From an uncultured Dialister sp. (GTDB lineage: Bacteria > Bacillota > Negativicutes > Veillonellales > Dialisteraceae), in the NCBI GenBank assembly GCA_900541485.1, contig UQJW01000001.1, forward strand, positions 186,001 to 250,000: DNA of 64,000 nt, read 5' to 3'. Below are positions 19,115-28,925 of this stretch, piece after piece. Below the pieces are notes generated by a model that had not been told where the DNA came from, did not search any database, and saw only the letters and a program-made list of their open reading frames with translations. A program made the position numbers and the translations under genes. How positions within the stretch are numbered: position 1 is the stretch's first letter; each line of letters opens with the position of its first letter.

Positions 19115-21418
19115 TTATTGTCCTGTTGTTTCGTGGGAAAAAAGCTCAGGAAGGTGCTCTTTTGAGATAAGTAATTGCCTCGGCTTTGCACCATCCGCAG
19201 GACCGACAATTCCCATAGACTCCATAGTATCCATCAACCGCCCTGCCCGAGTATAACCGATTCTAAATCTTCTCTGAAGCGCGGATACAGAAACTCTTTT
19301 GGTGTCTAAAATCCATTCCGCTGCTTCTTCAAGCAATTCATCACGGCTCTCTTCCTTCGGGTCAACCATCGATTGTTCGGGTAATGACAATTCAATAGGT
19401 TCATACTCGAAAATTTCTTCTTGATTTGTTGCTTGAGTTTTTATGAAATTTACAATAGCAGATACTTCTTCATCTGAAACAAATGCCCCTTGTACACGAA
19501 TCGGGTTTTGCGCTCCTGAAGGATTGAAAAGCATATCTCCTTTTCCCAAAAGTTTTTCGGCTCCGGCTTTATCCAAAATGGTACGAGAATCGACTTGCGA
19601 TGAAACGGCAAAAGAAATTCGGCTCGGAATATTTGCTTTAATTAATCCGGTAATAACATCTACAGATGGTCTTTGAGTTGCAACAACGAGATGAATTCCG
19701 GCAGCTCTTGCTTTTTGTGCAAGTCTGCAAATTGAGTTCTCAACACTGTCTTTTGCAACCATCATCAAGTCCGCCAGTTCATCTATTATTACTACAATAT
19801 AAGGAAGCTTTAATTCCGGATTCTTTTTATTGAAACTTGTGATGTCACGAACATTGTGTTCCGAAAATGACTTGTATCGAGACTCCATTTCTTTTACAGC
19901 CCAGCTAAGCGCGCCAGCAGCTTTTTTCGGGTTCGTTACCACTTCAATTCGTAAATGGGGAATACCGTTATAAACGGATAACTCAACAACTTTCGGATCT
20001 ATCAATATCAGCTTCACATCTTTGGGATGACTATGATACAAAATACTGATAATAATTGTATTTATGCAAACAGATTTACCACTTCCTGTTTGACCTGCAA
20101 TTAAAAGATGTGGCATTTTTGTCAAATCTGCAATAACAGTATTTCCTGCTATATCTTTTCCTAATGCAGCAAGAATTAAACCTTTTCCACCCAAAAATTC
20201 TTTGCTGGACAGTACTTCTCTTAATGAAACCTCCGTGGCCTTTGCATTAGAAATTTCAATACCTACTGCCGATTTTCCCGGTATAGGTGCTTCTATTCTT
20301 ATACTGGTAGCCGCTAATTGAAGAGCAATATCATCCGCTAATCCCTCAATTTTTGAAACTCTGACTCCCGGGGCAGGCTCCAACTCATATCTTGTAACTG
20401 TAGGGCCGACAGATACATTTATTACTTTTGCTCTAACACCAAAACTTTTTAATGCCTCCTCTAAACGGACTACTTTACCTTTAATATCATATTCATTACT
20501 TCCCACTTTTTTTGTTTCATGTAAAAGAGTTAATGGCGGGAACTGGTACTCTGATGATTTTGAGTTTCCTTGAGCTTCTATTCTATTTTCATCAGCGTTA
20601 CCTGCAATGTCTTCTTCAGGTCTTACAGGTTCTTGGACTGCTTCTTTTTCTTTATTCTGTGCCTCATTCTCTTCAATTCCATTTGTTTCGTGAATTTTAT
20701 CTTGTAAAAAAATAGTTTTGCCGATTTCCTCATCTATATTTTTTTCATTTTTATCCGGTTGAATGTTATTTGATTTTTTAAAAATGAATTCTTTTAAATG
20801 GTAACCTGTATGCTTGTTCTTTATTTCCTCAGATATGACTTGATACTCTTCTTTCTTTTTCTGTATTTTTACTTTTACAGCCTCTAATTTTTCCCCCGTT
20901 TTATTTCCTATTTCCCTGGCTCCTTTAGAAACAGACCACTGTGTTAAAAGAAGGATATCAATAATAAAACAACCTGCTAAAAACAGAGTTGTTCCGGTAA
21001 ATCCGAAAAGCCGACGAATGCCATAAACAAATCCTGCTCCGAAAAAGCCTCCATATTTGATGATATAGTCAATCATTATTTCTGAGCCCAACGGCGTCAT
21101 GAAATGATGATTCCCTGCCAAAATAGTCAAAACCAAGAATAAAATCAATATTATTTTACGGTTAATTTCGATCCCTGTTCCGGACAAAGTATATTTCGCA
21201 CCAAGTAAAGTAAAAGCTAAAGCAATAATTGGTGAAGATATCCCAAAAAGTACATGAAAACCATCTACAAGAAAATCCCCAATAATGCCGGTTTTATATC
21301 CAAATAAACTCAAGCATACAAAAAATCCGAACAAAAACATAATAATCCCAGTGATTTCAAAATTTTTTCCTGAAGAATCGTGTTTTTTGTTTTGTGTGCT
21401 TTTTGTGATTTTCTTCAT
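19115..21418 (-). CDS. ftsK: DNA translocase FtsK/SpoIIIE
   Basis: Pumps chromosomal DNA through the closing septum. 767 residues: about four membrane segments in the first 165 residues, a charged linker (170-310), then the motor with Walker A AGQTGSGKS and LILIDPKVVELS, and the C-terminal gamma winged helix (SALQRRFRIGYTRAGRLMD) that reads KOPS/SRS-type sites. Length fits the SpoIIIE/YtpT class. Follows rarA by 20 bases. Confidence 0.97.
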   Translation of the reverse strand: MKKITKSTQNKKHDSSGKNFEITGIIMFLFGFFVCLSLFGYKTGIIGDFLVDGFHVLFGISSPIIALAFTLLGAKYTLSGTGIEINRKIILILFLVLTILAGNHHFMTPLGSEIMIDYIIKYGGFFGAGFVYGIRRLFGFTGTTLFLAGCFIIDILLLTQWSVSKGAREIGNKTGEKLEAVKVKIQKKKEEYQVISEEIKNKHTGYHLKEFIFKKSNNIQPDKNEKNIDEEIGKTIFLQDKIHETNGIEENEAQNKEKEAVQEPVRPEEDIAGNADENRIEAQGNSKSSEYQFPPLTLLHETKKVGSNEYDIKGKVVRLEEALKSFGVRAKVINVSVGPTVTRYELEPAPGVRVSKIEGLADDIALQLAATSIRIEAPIPGKSAVGIEISNAKATEVSLREVLSSKEFLGGKGLILAALGKDIAGNTVIADLTKMPHLLIAGQTGSGKSVCINTIIISILYHSHPKDVKLILIDPKVVELSVYNGIPHLRIEVVTNPKKAAGALSWAVKEMESRYKSFSEHNVRDITSFNKKNPELKLPYIVVIIDELADLMMVAKDSVENSICRLAQKARAAGIHLVVATQRPSVDVITGLIKANIPSRISFAVSSQVDSRTILDKAGAEKLLGKGDMLFNPSGAQNPIRVQGAFVSDEEVSAIVNFIKTQATNQEEIFEYEPIELSLPEQSMVDPKEESRDELLEEAAEWILDTKRVSVSALQRRFRIGYTRAGRLMDTMESMGIVGPADGAKPRQLLISKEHLPELFSHETTGQ

Positions 21419-21438
21419 TTAAAAAATAGCCTCTCTAA

Positions 21439-22740
21439 TTATTTTTTCCTCAAATTCCATTCAGTGAACAAGATTTTTTCAACACCATTTAAAACCGGAT
21501 GATAATATTTAGATTCACGAATTTCATCGGGCAGATACTGTTGCTTCACCCAGCCCCCGTAAGAATGAGGATATTTATAATTGACACCGTGTCCTAATTG
21601 GATCGCTCCCATATAATGAGCATCTTTTAAATATGAAGGAATTGACCAATTCCTTTTTCTCTTTACTTCTGAAATTGCCTCCGTAATCCCCACAATTGTA
21701 CTGTTGCTTTTAGGAGCCAAAGAAATATAAATGACAGCTTCCGCTAACGGAATCTTAGCCTCAGGAAAGCCAATCATTTCTGCGGACTGTGCAGCGGCTA
21801 CAGCTAGTTGCAATGCTTGAGGATCAGCAAGGCCAACATCTTCGGCAGCGCAAATCATAATACGTCTGGATATAAAGGATGTTTTCTCGCCACCTTCAAT
21901 CATCCTTGCCATATAATGTAATGCTGCATCAGGATCACTTCCGCGCATACTTTTTATAAAAGCGGAAACAATATCATAATGATAATCACCCTTTTTATCA
22001 TACAAATAGATTTGTTCCCCTGCAACTTCTTCTACATCCTTGTGTGTTAATATTGCACCTTCCGCTCGTGTCGTTGCGATTTGCTCTAAAAGGTTTAGTG
22101 CAATCCGACAATCCCCTAATCCATAATTTGCTATAGCCTCAAGGACATCATAATCAACTTTATAATGTCCTTCCCCCAGTCCCCTATCATTATCAGATAA
22201 TGCTTTCTTCAATACTTCTACAACAGCATGGATTGGTAAAGCATTTAAACGTATTATGCGAATCCGTGAAAGTAACGGACCGTTCAATTCAAAATAAGGA
22301 TTTTCTGTGGTCGCTCCTATCAAAATAAAAGTACCATTTTCTACATAAGGTAGTAATAAATCCTGTTGGCTCTTATTAAACCGGTGGATTTCATCTATAA
22401 AAACAATTGTCCTACGGCCATGATAATTTAATTCTTTTTTTGCTTTTTCCGCTGCTTCTCGTATTTCCTTTGTCCCGCTGGAAGTAGCATTTAATTTTAT
22501 AACAACACATGTGGTCATCTTAGCAATAACCATTGCAATAGTTGTTTTCCCGCACCCTGGAGGACCAAAAAGAAGCAGTGACGGGATTGTATCTCGTTCT
22601 ATCATCTTATATAAAAACGATTGTCTGCCTATAGCTTCTTCCTGTCCCACTATGTCATCAAGCGTCTGCGGACGCATACGATCTGCCAGTGGTGCATAAC
22701 GTTTGAAATCTGATTCTGACATATCGAACAGTGAGTCCAT
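21439..22740 (-). CDS. rarA: Replication-associated recombination protein A (RarA/MgsA)
   Basis: AAA+ ATPase of the clamp-loader group that acts at stalled replication forks. 433 residues with Walker A GPPGCGKTT, Walker B FIDEIHRFNKSQQD, sensor ATTENPYFELN and the C-terminal tetramerisation domain. The ATG at 22740 is preceded by GAGAGG; the open frame to 22770 runs into the 6S RNA terminator. There is no room for a promoter between that terminator and the ribosome site. Confidence 0.96.
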   Translation of the reverse strand: MDSLFDMSESDFKRYAPLADRMRPQTLDDIVGQEEAIGRQSFLYKMIERDTIPSLLLFGPPGCGKTTIAMVIAKMTTCVVIKLNATSSGTKEIREAAEKAKKELNYHGRRTIVFIDEIHRFNKSQQDLLLPYVENGTFILIGATTENPYFELNGPLLSRIRIIRLNALPIHAVVEVLKKALSDNDRGLGEGHYKVDYDVLEAIANYGLGDCRIALNLLEQIATTRAEGAILTHKDVEEVAGEQIYLYDKKGDYHYDIVSAFIKSMRGSDPDAALHYMARMIEGGEKTSFISRRIMICAAEDVGLADPQALQLAVAAAQSAEMIGFPEAKIPLAEAVIYISLAPKSNSTIVGITEAISEVKRKRNWSIPSYLKDAHYMGAIQLGHGVNYKYPHSYGGWVKQQYLPDEIRESKYYHPVLNGVEKILFTEWNLRKK

Positions 22741-22753
22741 AATAATCCTCTCA

Positions 22754-22790
22754 TAAAAACAAGCCGCCAAGTTTTACACTTGACGACTTT
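22754..22790 (-). terminator. 6S RNA terminator
   Basis: Minus-strand arms AAGTCGTCAAGT / ACTTGGCGGCTT pair fully with two G-U, followed by TTTTT. The T-run ends only about 2 bases before the rarA ribosome site (22747-22752). Confidence 0.85.
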
Positions 22791-22799
22791 ATACTCATT

Positions 22800-22980
22800 C
22801 GCCCCACCATGTCGTTTAATGCTGTATTTTGAGTCTGCATACTTGCAGGTGGGTGTCCTTGCAGCTCCCGTCATCAGTCCCTAAAAAGGGCATTGCTTCC
22901 AAGAACCGCTTTTAAACTCCCTTTATAAAGGTGTTGGTTCAAAATATAAAGCGGCACGTGCACAGCAGGGTTTTGTTCTT
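22800..22980 (-). ncRNA. ssrS: 6S RNA
   Basis: 6S RNA binds sigma70-RNA polymerase and holds it in stationary phase. The about 180-base transcript can fold as a long rod: CCCTGCTGTG near 22970 pairs base for base (with G-U) with CATGGTGGGG near 22802, and TATTTTGA pairs with TCAAAATA further in, leaving a large central loop. It contains the CAAGGACACCCACCT stretch familiar from Firmicutes 6S RNAs. Position next to aspS, with rarA on the other side, matches B. subtilis bsrA. Exact ends are estimates. It fills the 308-base gap between rarA and aspS. Confidence 0.85.
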
Positions 22981-22987
22981 TATTAAT

Positions 22988-23016
22988 ATTTTACCAAAAA
23001 ACAGTTGTTTTTACAA
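22988..23016 (-). promoter_or_regulatory. 6S RNA promoter
   Basis: TTGTAA (complement of 23011-23016), 17 bp, TAAAAT (complement of 22988-22993), about 10 bases before the mapped 5' helix. Confidence 0.7.
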
Positions 23017-23048
23017 GTAAAATACCTATTGCTACTAATTATTTATCA

Positions 23049-24851
23049 CTAAACAAGGAGGTTATTATCCTTTTCTACATCAAGCTTAATATGAAGCTCT
23101 TTCAGTTGTTTTTCTACAACTTCTGACGGAGCCTGGGTCATTTGATCAATAGCACTCTGTGTTTTAGGAAAAGCAATAACTTCACGAATGGAACTTAAAT
23201 GAAGCATCAACATAACCAACCGGTCAAGACCAAGAGCTATACCGGCATGAGGTGGTGCACCATATTGGAAAGCATCCAATAAAAATCCGAATTTTTCCCG
23301 AGCTTCATCGAGAGTAATTCCAATTGCTTTGAATACCTTTTCTTGTAATTCCTCTTGGTAAATTCGCAAAGATCCACCGCCGGCCTCTACGCCATTGAGT
23401 ACTAAATCATAGGCTTTTGCATATACTTTGGAAGGATCCGAATTTAAATATTGTATATCTTCGTCACGTGGAGCTGTAAACGGGTGATGTTCTGCCACCC
23501 ATCGTTTATCTTCTTCACTGTATTCAAACATCGGGAAATCTGTGACCCAACGGAAACAAAATTCATTTTCATCAATTAAATTCATGCGACGCGCCATTTC
23601 CAAACGCAACTCCCCTAACGCCTGAGCCACTACCTTGGGTTTATCAGCAATAATTAATACTAGATCGCCTTTTCTTGCTTCACAAAGAGTTCCAATTTCT
23701 CTAATTTTTTCTTCACCAAGAAATTTTGTAATTTGGCATTTTAAGGTATCATCTTCATTAAACCCAATCCATGCTAATCCTTTGGCTCCAAAACGTCCAA
23801 CATATTCAACCAGTTCATCAAGTTGGCGACGGGGGATACCTGCGTCTCCTTTGACTGTAATAGCCTTCACGACTCCACCATTGTCAAGTACGTTTCGGAA
23901 TACTTTGAATTCAGTATCACGAAGTAAATCAGAGACATCATAAAAATGCATATCGAACCGAAAATCAGGTTTATCCGACCCATACAAGTTCATGGCTTCA
24001 TCCCACGTAATTCGCTTAAATGGAATCGTAATATCAATATTAAGAACTTTTTTAAATATTCTTTGCATCATGCGTTCCATTAAATCTAAAATAAAATCCT
24101 GATCTTCAAAAGAAAGTTCCATATCTAACTGTGTGAATTCAGGCTGTCTGTCTGCGCGAAGATCCTCATCACGAAAACAGCGGGCAATCTGAAAATATCT
24201 TTCCAATCCCGAAACCATCAGTAATTGCTTAAAAAGCTGTGGTGACTGTGGGAGCGCATAAAACTTGCCGGGATTTACACGGCTCGGAACAAGATAGTCA
24301 CGGGCTCCTTCAGGCGTACTTTTTGTTAAAATAGGCGTTTCAATTTCAAGAAAATCATGTTCATCTAAAAACTGTCTCATTTCATGGATAATCTTATGCC
24401 GCATAATAAGGTTTTTTTGCATTTCAGGGCGACGCAAATCAATATATCTATGTTTTAAACGAACTGTTTCATCTACATCGATACCATCTTCTACATAAAA
24501 CGGAGGAGTTTTTGCCTTATTTAAAACACGCAGCTCCGATACAAGCACTTCAATCTTTCCTGTTTTCATCTTTTGATTGATTGTGTCTTCACTTCGTTCT
24601 CTGACAACACCCTTTACAGCCAGTACATATTCACTGCGTACATCTTCTGCCTTATGAAAAGCTTCTTCTCCATACTGCGGACTCATCACTATCTGAACAA
24701 TACCGCTACGATCACGGAGATCAATAAATATTAATCCCCCATGATCTCGCCGTGTATTTACCCACCCGGCTAATGTTAATTCATTACCACAATCATTTTC
24801 TGTAACATGACCACAGCCACAGGATCTATGCATGCCTGTCATTGTTTCCAT
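23049..24851 (-). CDS. aspS: Aspartyl-tRNA synthetase
   Basis: Class II synthetase of 600 residues, the bacterial-type length. N-terminal OB-fold anticodon domain (LAGWVNTRRDHGGLIFIDLRD), motif 2 (FRDEDLRADRQPEFTQLD), the bacterial GAD insertion (about 290-420) and motif 3 (GIALGLDRLVML). Whether it is discriminating (tRNA-Asp only) or also charges tRNA-Asn cannot be settled by eye. Follows hisS by 44 bases and probably shares its transcript. Strong AGAGGTG site. Confidence 0.98.
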   Translation of the reverse strand: METMTGMHRSCGCGHVTENDCGNELTLAGWVNTRRDHGGLIFIDLRDRSGIVQIVMSPQYGEEAFHKAEDVRSEYVLAVKGVVRERSEDTINQKMKTGKIEVLVSELRVLNKAKTPPFYVEDGIDVDETVRLKHRYIDLRRPEMQKNLIMRHKIIHEMRQFLDEHDFLEIETPILTKSTPEGARDYLVPSRVNPGKFYALPQSPQLFKQLLMVSGLERYFQIARCFRDEDLRADRQPEFTQLDMELSFEDQDFILDLMERMMQRIFKKVLNIDITIPFKRITWDEAMNLYGSDKPDFRFDMHFYDVSDLLRDTEFKVFRNVLDNGGVVKAITVKGDAGIPRRQLDELVEYVGRFGAKGLAWIGFNEDDTLKCQITKFLGEEKIREIGTLCEARKGDLVLIIADKPKVVAQALGELRLEMARRMNLIDENEFCFRWVTDFPMFEYSEEDKRWVAEHHPFTAPRDEDIQYLNSDPSKVYAKAYDLVLNGVEAGGGSLRIYQEELQEKVFKAIGITLDEAREKFGFLLDAFQYGAPPHAGIALGLDRLVMLMLHLSSIREVIAFPKTQSAIDQMTQAPSEVVEKQLKELHIKLDVEKDNNLLV

Positions 24852-24895
24852 ACAAACGCACCTCTTTAAAAAATATAATTATATAATAATAAATT

Positions 24896-26158
24896 TTAAT
24901 TTCTGTTTATCTGATGAAAAATAAAATCTGCCACATTCTCTAAAGGTATTGATTTTTGGTTACCGTTTTCCATGTCTTTCACGGTGACCGCTCCTTTTAT
25001 TAATTCATCGGTTCCAATAATAATGGTGTAGATAGATTTTAGTTTTCCGGCTTGTTTCATTTGCCCTTTTAAGCTTTTACCTTGCAAATCGAGTTCTGCC
25101 TGTATATCATTTTTACGCAATGTATGTTGTATTTTCAACCCTTCTGCAATTGCAGCTTGTCCAAGGGCCGCTATATAAATTTTCTTTATTTTTTCCGGTA
25201 CAGGAATCAGATTTTGCATATCTAATGCCAATAATAACCTTTCTATTCCTACAGCAAAACCAATTCCGGGAGTTGCCGGCCCTCCGATTTCTTCAACAAG
25301 TCCATCATAACGCCCGCCACCACAAATAGCACTTTGCGCACCTAACGGTAAATACTGAATTTCAAAAGCAGTATTTGTATAATAATCAAGCCCACGAACC
25401 AATCTTGAATCAATTGTATAAGGAATTCCTAAAGCAAATAAATATTGTTTAACCGCCTCAAATTTTTCATTACAGGTCTCACATAAGTAATCTGTGATTT
25501 CAGGAGCTCCTTCAGACGCTGTTTTACATCCCTCTTCTTTACAATCTAGAATCCTTAACGGATTTTTATATAATCTTTCCCTACAATCCGCACAGAGATG
25601 ATCTTTTCTTTCTTCAAAAAACTCAATCAGTTTTTTACGGTAAACAGGCCTACATATCGAATCCCCGATAGAATTAATATGCAAACTCAAATCCTTAAGC
25701 CCTAAAGATTGAAATAAATCATAGGCCAACGCAATTACTTCGGCATCTGCAGCCGGAGATACCGCACCTAAGACTTCAACACCAAATTGATGAAATTCTC
25801 TATACCGTCCTGCTTGAGGCCTGTCATACCTAAACATAGATCCGATATAAAAAATTTTATGGACCTGCTGATCCCCATATAACTTATGCTCTAAATACGC
25901 TCTTACTACGGATGCTGTATTTTCCGGACGAAGTGTGACTGATCGCCCTCCCCGATCTTCAAAAGAATACATTTCTTTTGTTACTACATCTGTTGTATCC
26001 CCAATCCCACGAAGAAATAACCTTGTGTCTTCAAATATGGGAGTTCGGATTTCTCCATAACCATATGCGCTACAGAGGTTCCTTATAACGGACTCGACAT
26101 AATTCCATTTATAAATTTGATCCGGTAATATGTCCTGTGTTCCTCTTAATGCCTGCAA
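24896..26158 (-). CDS. hisS: Histidyl-tRNA synthetase
   Basis: Class II synthetase of 420 residues, with motif 1 region, motif 2 (MFRYDRPQAGRYREFHQFGVE), His motifs LVRGLDYYTNTAFEI and AICGGGRYDGL, motif 3 (PGIGFAVGIERLLL) and a C-terminal anticodon domain. The start is TTG (26156-26158), supported by GAGGTG eight bases upstream and by the conserved beginning QALRGTQDILPDQ. Own promoter at 26229-26257; no T-box leader is present in the short (about 65 base) leader. Confidence 0.97.
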   Translation of the reverse strand: MQALRGTQDILPDQIYKWNYVESVIRNLCSAYGYGEIRTPIFEDTRLFLRGIGDTTDVVTKEMYSFEDRGGRSVTLRPENTASVVRAYLEHKLYGDQQVHKIFYIGSMFRYDRPQAGRYREFHQFGVEVLGAVSPAADAEVIALAYDLFQSLGLKDLSLHINSIGDSICRPVYRKKLIEFFEERKDHLCADCRERLYKNPLRILDCKEEGCKTASEGAPEITDYLCETCNEKFEAVKQYLFALGIPYTIDSRLVRGLDYYTNTAFEIQYLPLGAQSAICGGGRYDGLVEEIGGPATPGIGFAVGIERLLLALDMQNLIPVPEKIKKIYIAALGQAAIAEGLKIQHTLRKNDIQAELDLQGKSLKGQMKQAGKLKSIYTIIIGTDELIKGAVTVKDMENGNQKSIPLENVADFIFHQINRN

Positions 26159-26228
26159 ATCTATGACACCTCTTTATTTTTCCTTATTTTCAGTTACTAA
26201 ATATCATAAAATTGACACTAACGAATTA

Positions 26229-26257
26229 ATTTTACCATCATGTCTATGTATAATCAA
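26229..26257 (-). promoter_or_regulatory. hisS-aspS promoter
   Basis: TTGATT (complement of 26252-26257), 17 bp, TAAAAT (complement of 26229-26234). Confidence 0.65.
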
Positions 26258-26284
26258 ATATTAATAATATCTATTTCAATCGGA

Positions 26285-26749
26285 TTATTTCATGACTATA
26301 TTATTTTTCTTTTCACAATCTGCGCAATAACCATAAAACTTCAGTTGATAATCTACAATACCGAAACCGTTTTCTTTTTTTATTTTTTGTTTTATATCAT
26401 CAAGAAAATCATAGGTAAATTCAACCACTTTCCCACAACTTAAACAAATTAAATGATGATGGGAATGTGCTAAATTATGATCATTCAACTCATATCGGCT
26501 TCTTCCGTCTCCAAAATCCAATTTTTTTAACAGCTCGAGTGAAGTAAAAAGTTCAAGTGAACGGTATACCGTGGCTAATCCGATATCAGGATTTCCTTCG
26601 CGAACAAGCTCATATACATCCTCTGCGCACATATGATTTTCTTTACTGTCTAAAAAGGCCTGGAGTATAATTTGTCTTTGTGTCGTAAATTTGAATTTGT
26701 GCTCTCTTATTTTCTTTCTTAAAGTGTTCATTGCCGTTGTTTTTTTCAT
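26285..26749 (-). CDS. fur: Ferric uptake regulator family repressor
   Basis: A 154-residue metal-sensing repressor. Winged helix N-terminus (FTTQRQIILQAF, LATVYRSLELF recognition helix), the His-rich metal site HSHHH (95-99) and two CxxC structural zinc pairs (102-105, 142-145). This pattern suits Fur, though Zur or PerR cannot be fully ruled out by eye. ATG at 26749 is placed by GGAGG eight bases upstream. Last gene of the recJ-relA run. A Fur-box-like site before exbB suggests one target. Confidence 0.9.
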   Translation of the reverse strand: MKKTTAMNTLRKKIREHKFKFTTQRQIILQAFLDSKENHMCAEDVYELVREGNPDIGLATVYRSLELFTSLELLKKLDFGDGRSRYELNDHNLAHSHHHLICLSCGKVVEFTYDFLDDIKQKIKKENGFGIVDYQLKFYGYCADCEKKNNIVMK

Positions 26750-26763
26750 AAATTCCACCTCCG

Positions 26764-27816
26764 TTATTTTATTAATTTATATTTATCGTAATACCACATA
26801 TGACGGAATAATATTTGTAAAACTGCCACAGTAGGAACAGCAATCATCATTCCAATTACACCGTATAAGCTTCCTCCGATAAGGACCCCTGCAATAATCG
26901 CCACAGGATGCACTTCTATGATTGATCCCATTAATTTGGGCATAACTAAATGTGAATCAAGTTGCTGTACTACCACATAAAAGATAATAACCTGTATCAT
27001 TGTTCCGGTTCCTTGCAAAAGGCCTAAAAGAATCGGAGGAATAGCACCTATAATCGGGCCAATAACAGGAATCATTTCCACAACACCGGCAAGAAGACCA
27101 ATAACAAGAGGGTATGGTATGTCCAAAATCCACATTCCTATAAACACAACAAATGCCATCAAAATGGAAAGTAGTAATTGACCATGAATATAGGCCTTAA
27201 GAACAAAATGTATTTCATTAATCATTGTTTTTATATGTGCTTGATATTGTTCGGGAAAGAAGCTTGCAAACAAATTCGCAAACGTACCACCTTTTTTCAT
27301 CATGTAAAAAGTAATAAACGGAACTACGATTAACTCGATTACTGTACTCGCTAATGAAAAAATTGCAGATAAACTGAATTGCGCAAGTTTTAGTGTATAT
27401 TCTCCCACCTCTTGTACCATTTTAGTAATAACTCCCTGTATCTCCGGAGGTAATACATTCAAATTATAGGTCTGTTGCATTTCTAAAATAGTTTTTTGAA
27501 GTTCGGTAAATGTATCCGGTAAACTCTTAGTGAACTCACTTAGTTCACTAAGAAACGGAACAAAAATATGAATTCCGATCATATATAAAATCCCTAAAAA
27601 TAGACAAAAAGAAATGACAATAGAAAAATCATATGGAAATTTCTTGATTCCCATTTTCACTACATATTTTTGAATCCACTTAGCAAGAGGGGTCAAAAGT
27701 ATGGCAATAATTAAAGATATGCCAAAAGGAAATAGAATTGTCGGCGCCGATAAAATCAAAATCACAAAAAAAAGTACAATGGATATGCGCAACCAAAATT
27801 CCGCGGTTCTTTTCAT
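26764..27816 (-). CDS. AI-2E family membrane transporter (UPF0118/PerM)
   Basis: 350 residues with about eight membrane segments in the family order: two near the N-terminus, a soluble stretch (about 85-145), then clustered C-terminal helices with VVEMIPVIGPIIGAIPP, the family hallmark, and PTVAVLQILFRH near the end. The family includes the putative AI-2 exporter TqsA and Na/H antiporters; the substrate here is unknown. Its ATG overlaps the stop of the upstream hydrolase by 4 bases (ATGA), so they are translationally coupled. Confidence 0.88.
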   Translation of the reverse strand: MKRTAEFWLRISIVLFFVILILSAPTILFPFGISLIIAILLTPLAKWIQKYVVKMGIKKFPYDFSIVISFCLFLGILYMIGIHIFVPFLSELSEFTKSLPDTFTELQKTILEMQQTYNLNVLPPEIQGVITKMVQEVGEYTLKLAQFSLSAIFSLASTVIELIVVPFITFYMMKKGGTFANLFASFFPEQYQAHIKTMINEIHFVLKAYIHGQLLLSILMAFVVFIGMWILDIPYPLVIGLLAGVVEMIPVIGPIIGAIPPILLGLLQGTGTMIQVIIFYVVVQQLDSHLVMPKLMGSIIEVHPVAIIAGVLIGGSLYGVIGMMIAVPTVAVLQILFRHMWYYDKYKLIK

Positions 27817-28454
27817 TTCAACTCCTCCGATAAAAATGGATTATATTTCTTTTCTGCACTAATATTTGTCGCCCCTCCATGTCCGGAAAGAACTACAACG
27901 TCATCAGGCAAATTAAACAAATTATTTTTTATATTCATAATTAATTCTTTCAAATTTCCCCCGGGGAAATCAGTTCGACCGATTGAGCCCTGAAAAAGAG
28001 CATCTCCCGTAAAAACAACTCCTGCTTCTTTCATGTAAAATGAAATTCCACCAGGTGTATGCCCCGCTGTGTTTAATACTTCAAAATCAAGTCCTGCAAT
28101 ATGTATATGATCTCCATGATTCACCCATTCATCAGCATTTTGGCAAATCACGGGTGAAGGAAAACTACTTGATAAGTTCTTTTCCGGATCCTTTAAATAC
28201 ATCTGGTCCTTCTTATTCATATAAACCTTTACATCAGGATACTTCTCCCTAAGTGTATTTAGACCTGCCATGTGGTCTACATGCCCGTGTGTCAAAAATA
28301 TAGCCACTACTCGAAGCTTCAACTTTTCAATTGCATGAATAATATTTTCAGGCGTAAACGACGGATCAATAATAATCGCTTCCATAGTGTCTTCATTATA
28401 AATAATATAAGTATTTGTCATAAACGGACCAAGAACAAGATATGTGATTTTCAT
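27813..28454 (-). CDS. Metallo-beta-lactamase fold hydrolase (glyoxalase II-like)
   Basis: 213 residues with the metal signature THGHVDHMAGL, a further metal His (TAGHTPGGISFY), a bridging Asp (FTGDALFQGSIGRTDFPGG) and a last His (LSGHGG). This is the YqgX/GloB-like group, which hydrolyses thioesters such as S-lactoylglutathione or bacillithiol analogues; the true substrate is unknown. Located between dtd and the AI-2E family gene. Confidence 0.9.
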   Translation of the reverse strand: MKITYLVLGPFMTNTYIIYNEDTMEAIIIDPSFTPENIIHAIEKLKLRVVAIFLTHGHVDHMAGLNTLREKYPDVKVYMNKKDQMYLKDPEKNLSSSFPSPVICQNADEWVNHGDHIHIAGLDFEVLNTAGHTPGGISFYMKEAGVVFTGDALFQGSIGRTDFPGGNLKELIMNIKNNLFNLPDDVVVLSGHGGATNISAEKKYNPFLSEELK

Positions 28455-28475
28455 TGATTGGAGCTCCTCTTTATA

Positions 28476-28925
28476 CTAAAAACTTTTGGACGAATCTATA
28501 AGCAGTGTAACAGGTCCGTCATTATCTAAAATAATATTCATATGTGTTTGAAAACGACCTGTTACTACATGGATTCCTGTTTCTTTACATAGCATAACAA
28601 CTTTTTCATAAAGTAAATTTGCTGCTTCCGAGGTTTCCGCTTCAGTAAATCCGGGGCGTCTGCCATGACGACAATCTCCATATAAAGTAAATTGAGAAAT
28701 TAGAGCAAGTTCTCCCTTTACCGTATAAACAGAGTGATTCATCTTTCCACTTTCATCCTCAAAAATACGGAGATTCACTATTTTATCCGCGATGTAACTT
28801 GCATCCTTCTCACTATCTCCCCTTTGTACTCCAATCAGCACCATCAAACCTTTGTTTATATTTCCCACTTCTTTTCCTTCTGAAAAGACCTTACAGGAAT
28901 TACATCTTTGAATAACAGCTCTCAT
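28476..28925 (-). CDS. dtd: D-aminoacyl-tRNA deacylase
   Basis: 149 residues. Removes D-amino acids (and glycine mischarged on tRNA-Ala) from tRNA. Contains the catalytic SQFTLYGD and the C-terminal cross-subunit motif NDGPVTLLID. ATG starts immediately after the relA stop, the relA-dtd pairing known from Bacillus (relA-yrvI). Confidence 0.96.
   Translation of the reverse strand: MRAVIQRCNSCKVFSEGKEVGNINKGLMVLIGVQRGDSEKDASYIADKIVNLRIFEDESGKMNHSVYTVKGELALISQFTLYGDCRHGRRPGFTEAETSEAANLLYEKVVMLCKETGIHVVTGRFQTHMNIILDNDGPVTLLIDSSKSF

Noticed and set aside
22650..22874. 74-residue open frame across the rarA start and 6S RNA
   Set aside because: It runs through the rarA coding start in another frame and the 6S RNA and its terminator; no ribosome site and no protein-like composition.
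26159..26284. T-box leader before hisS
   Set aside because: The promoter leaves about 65 bases of leader and no T-box sequence or antiterminator was recognised.
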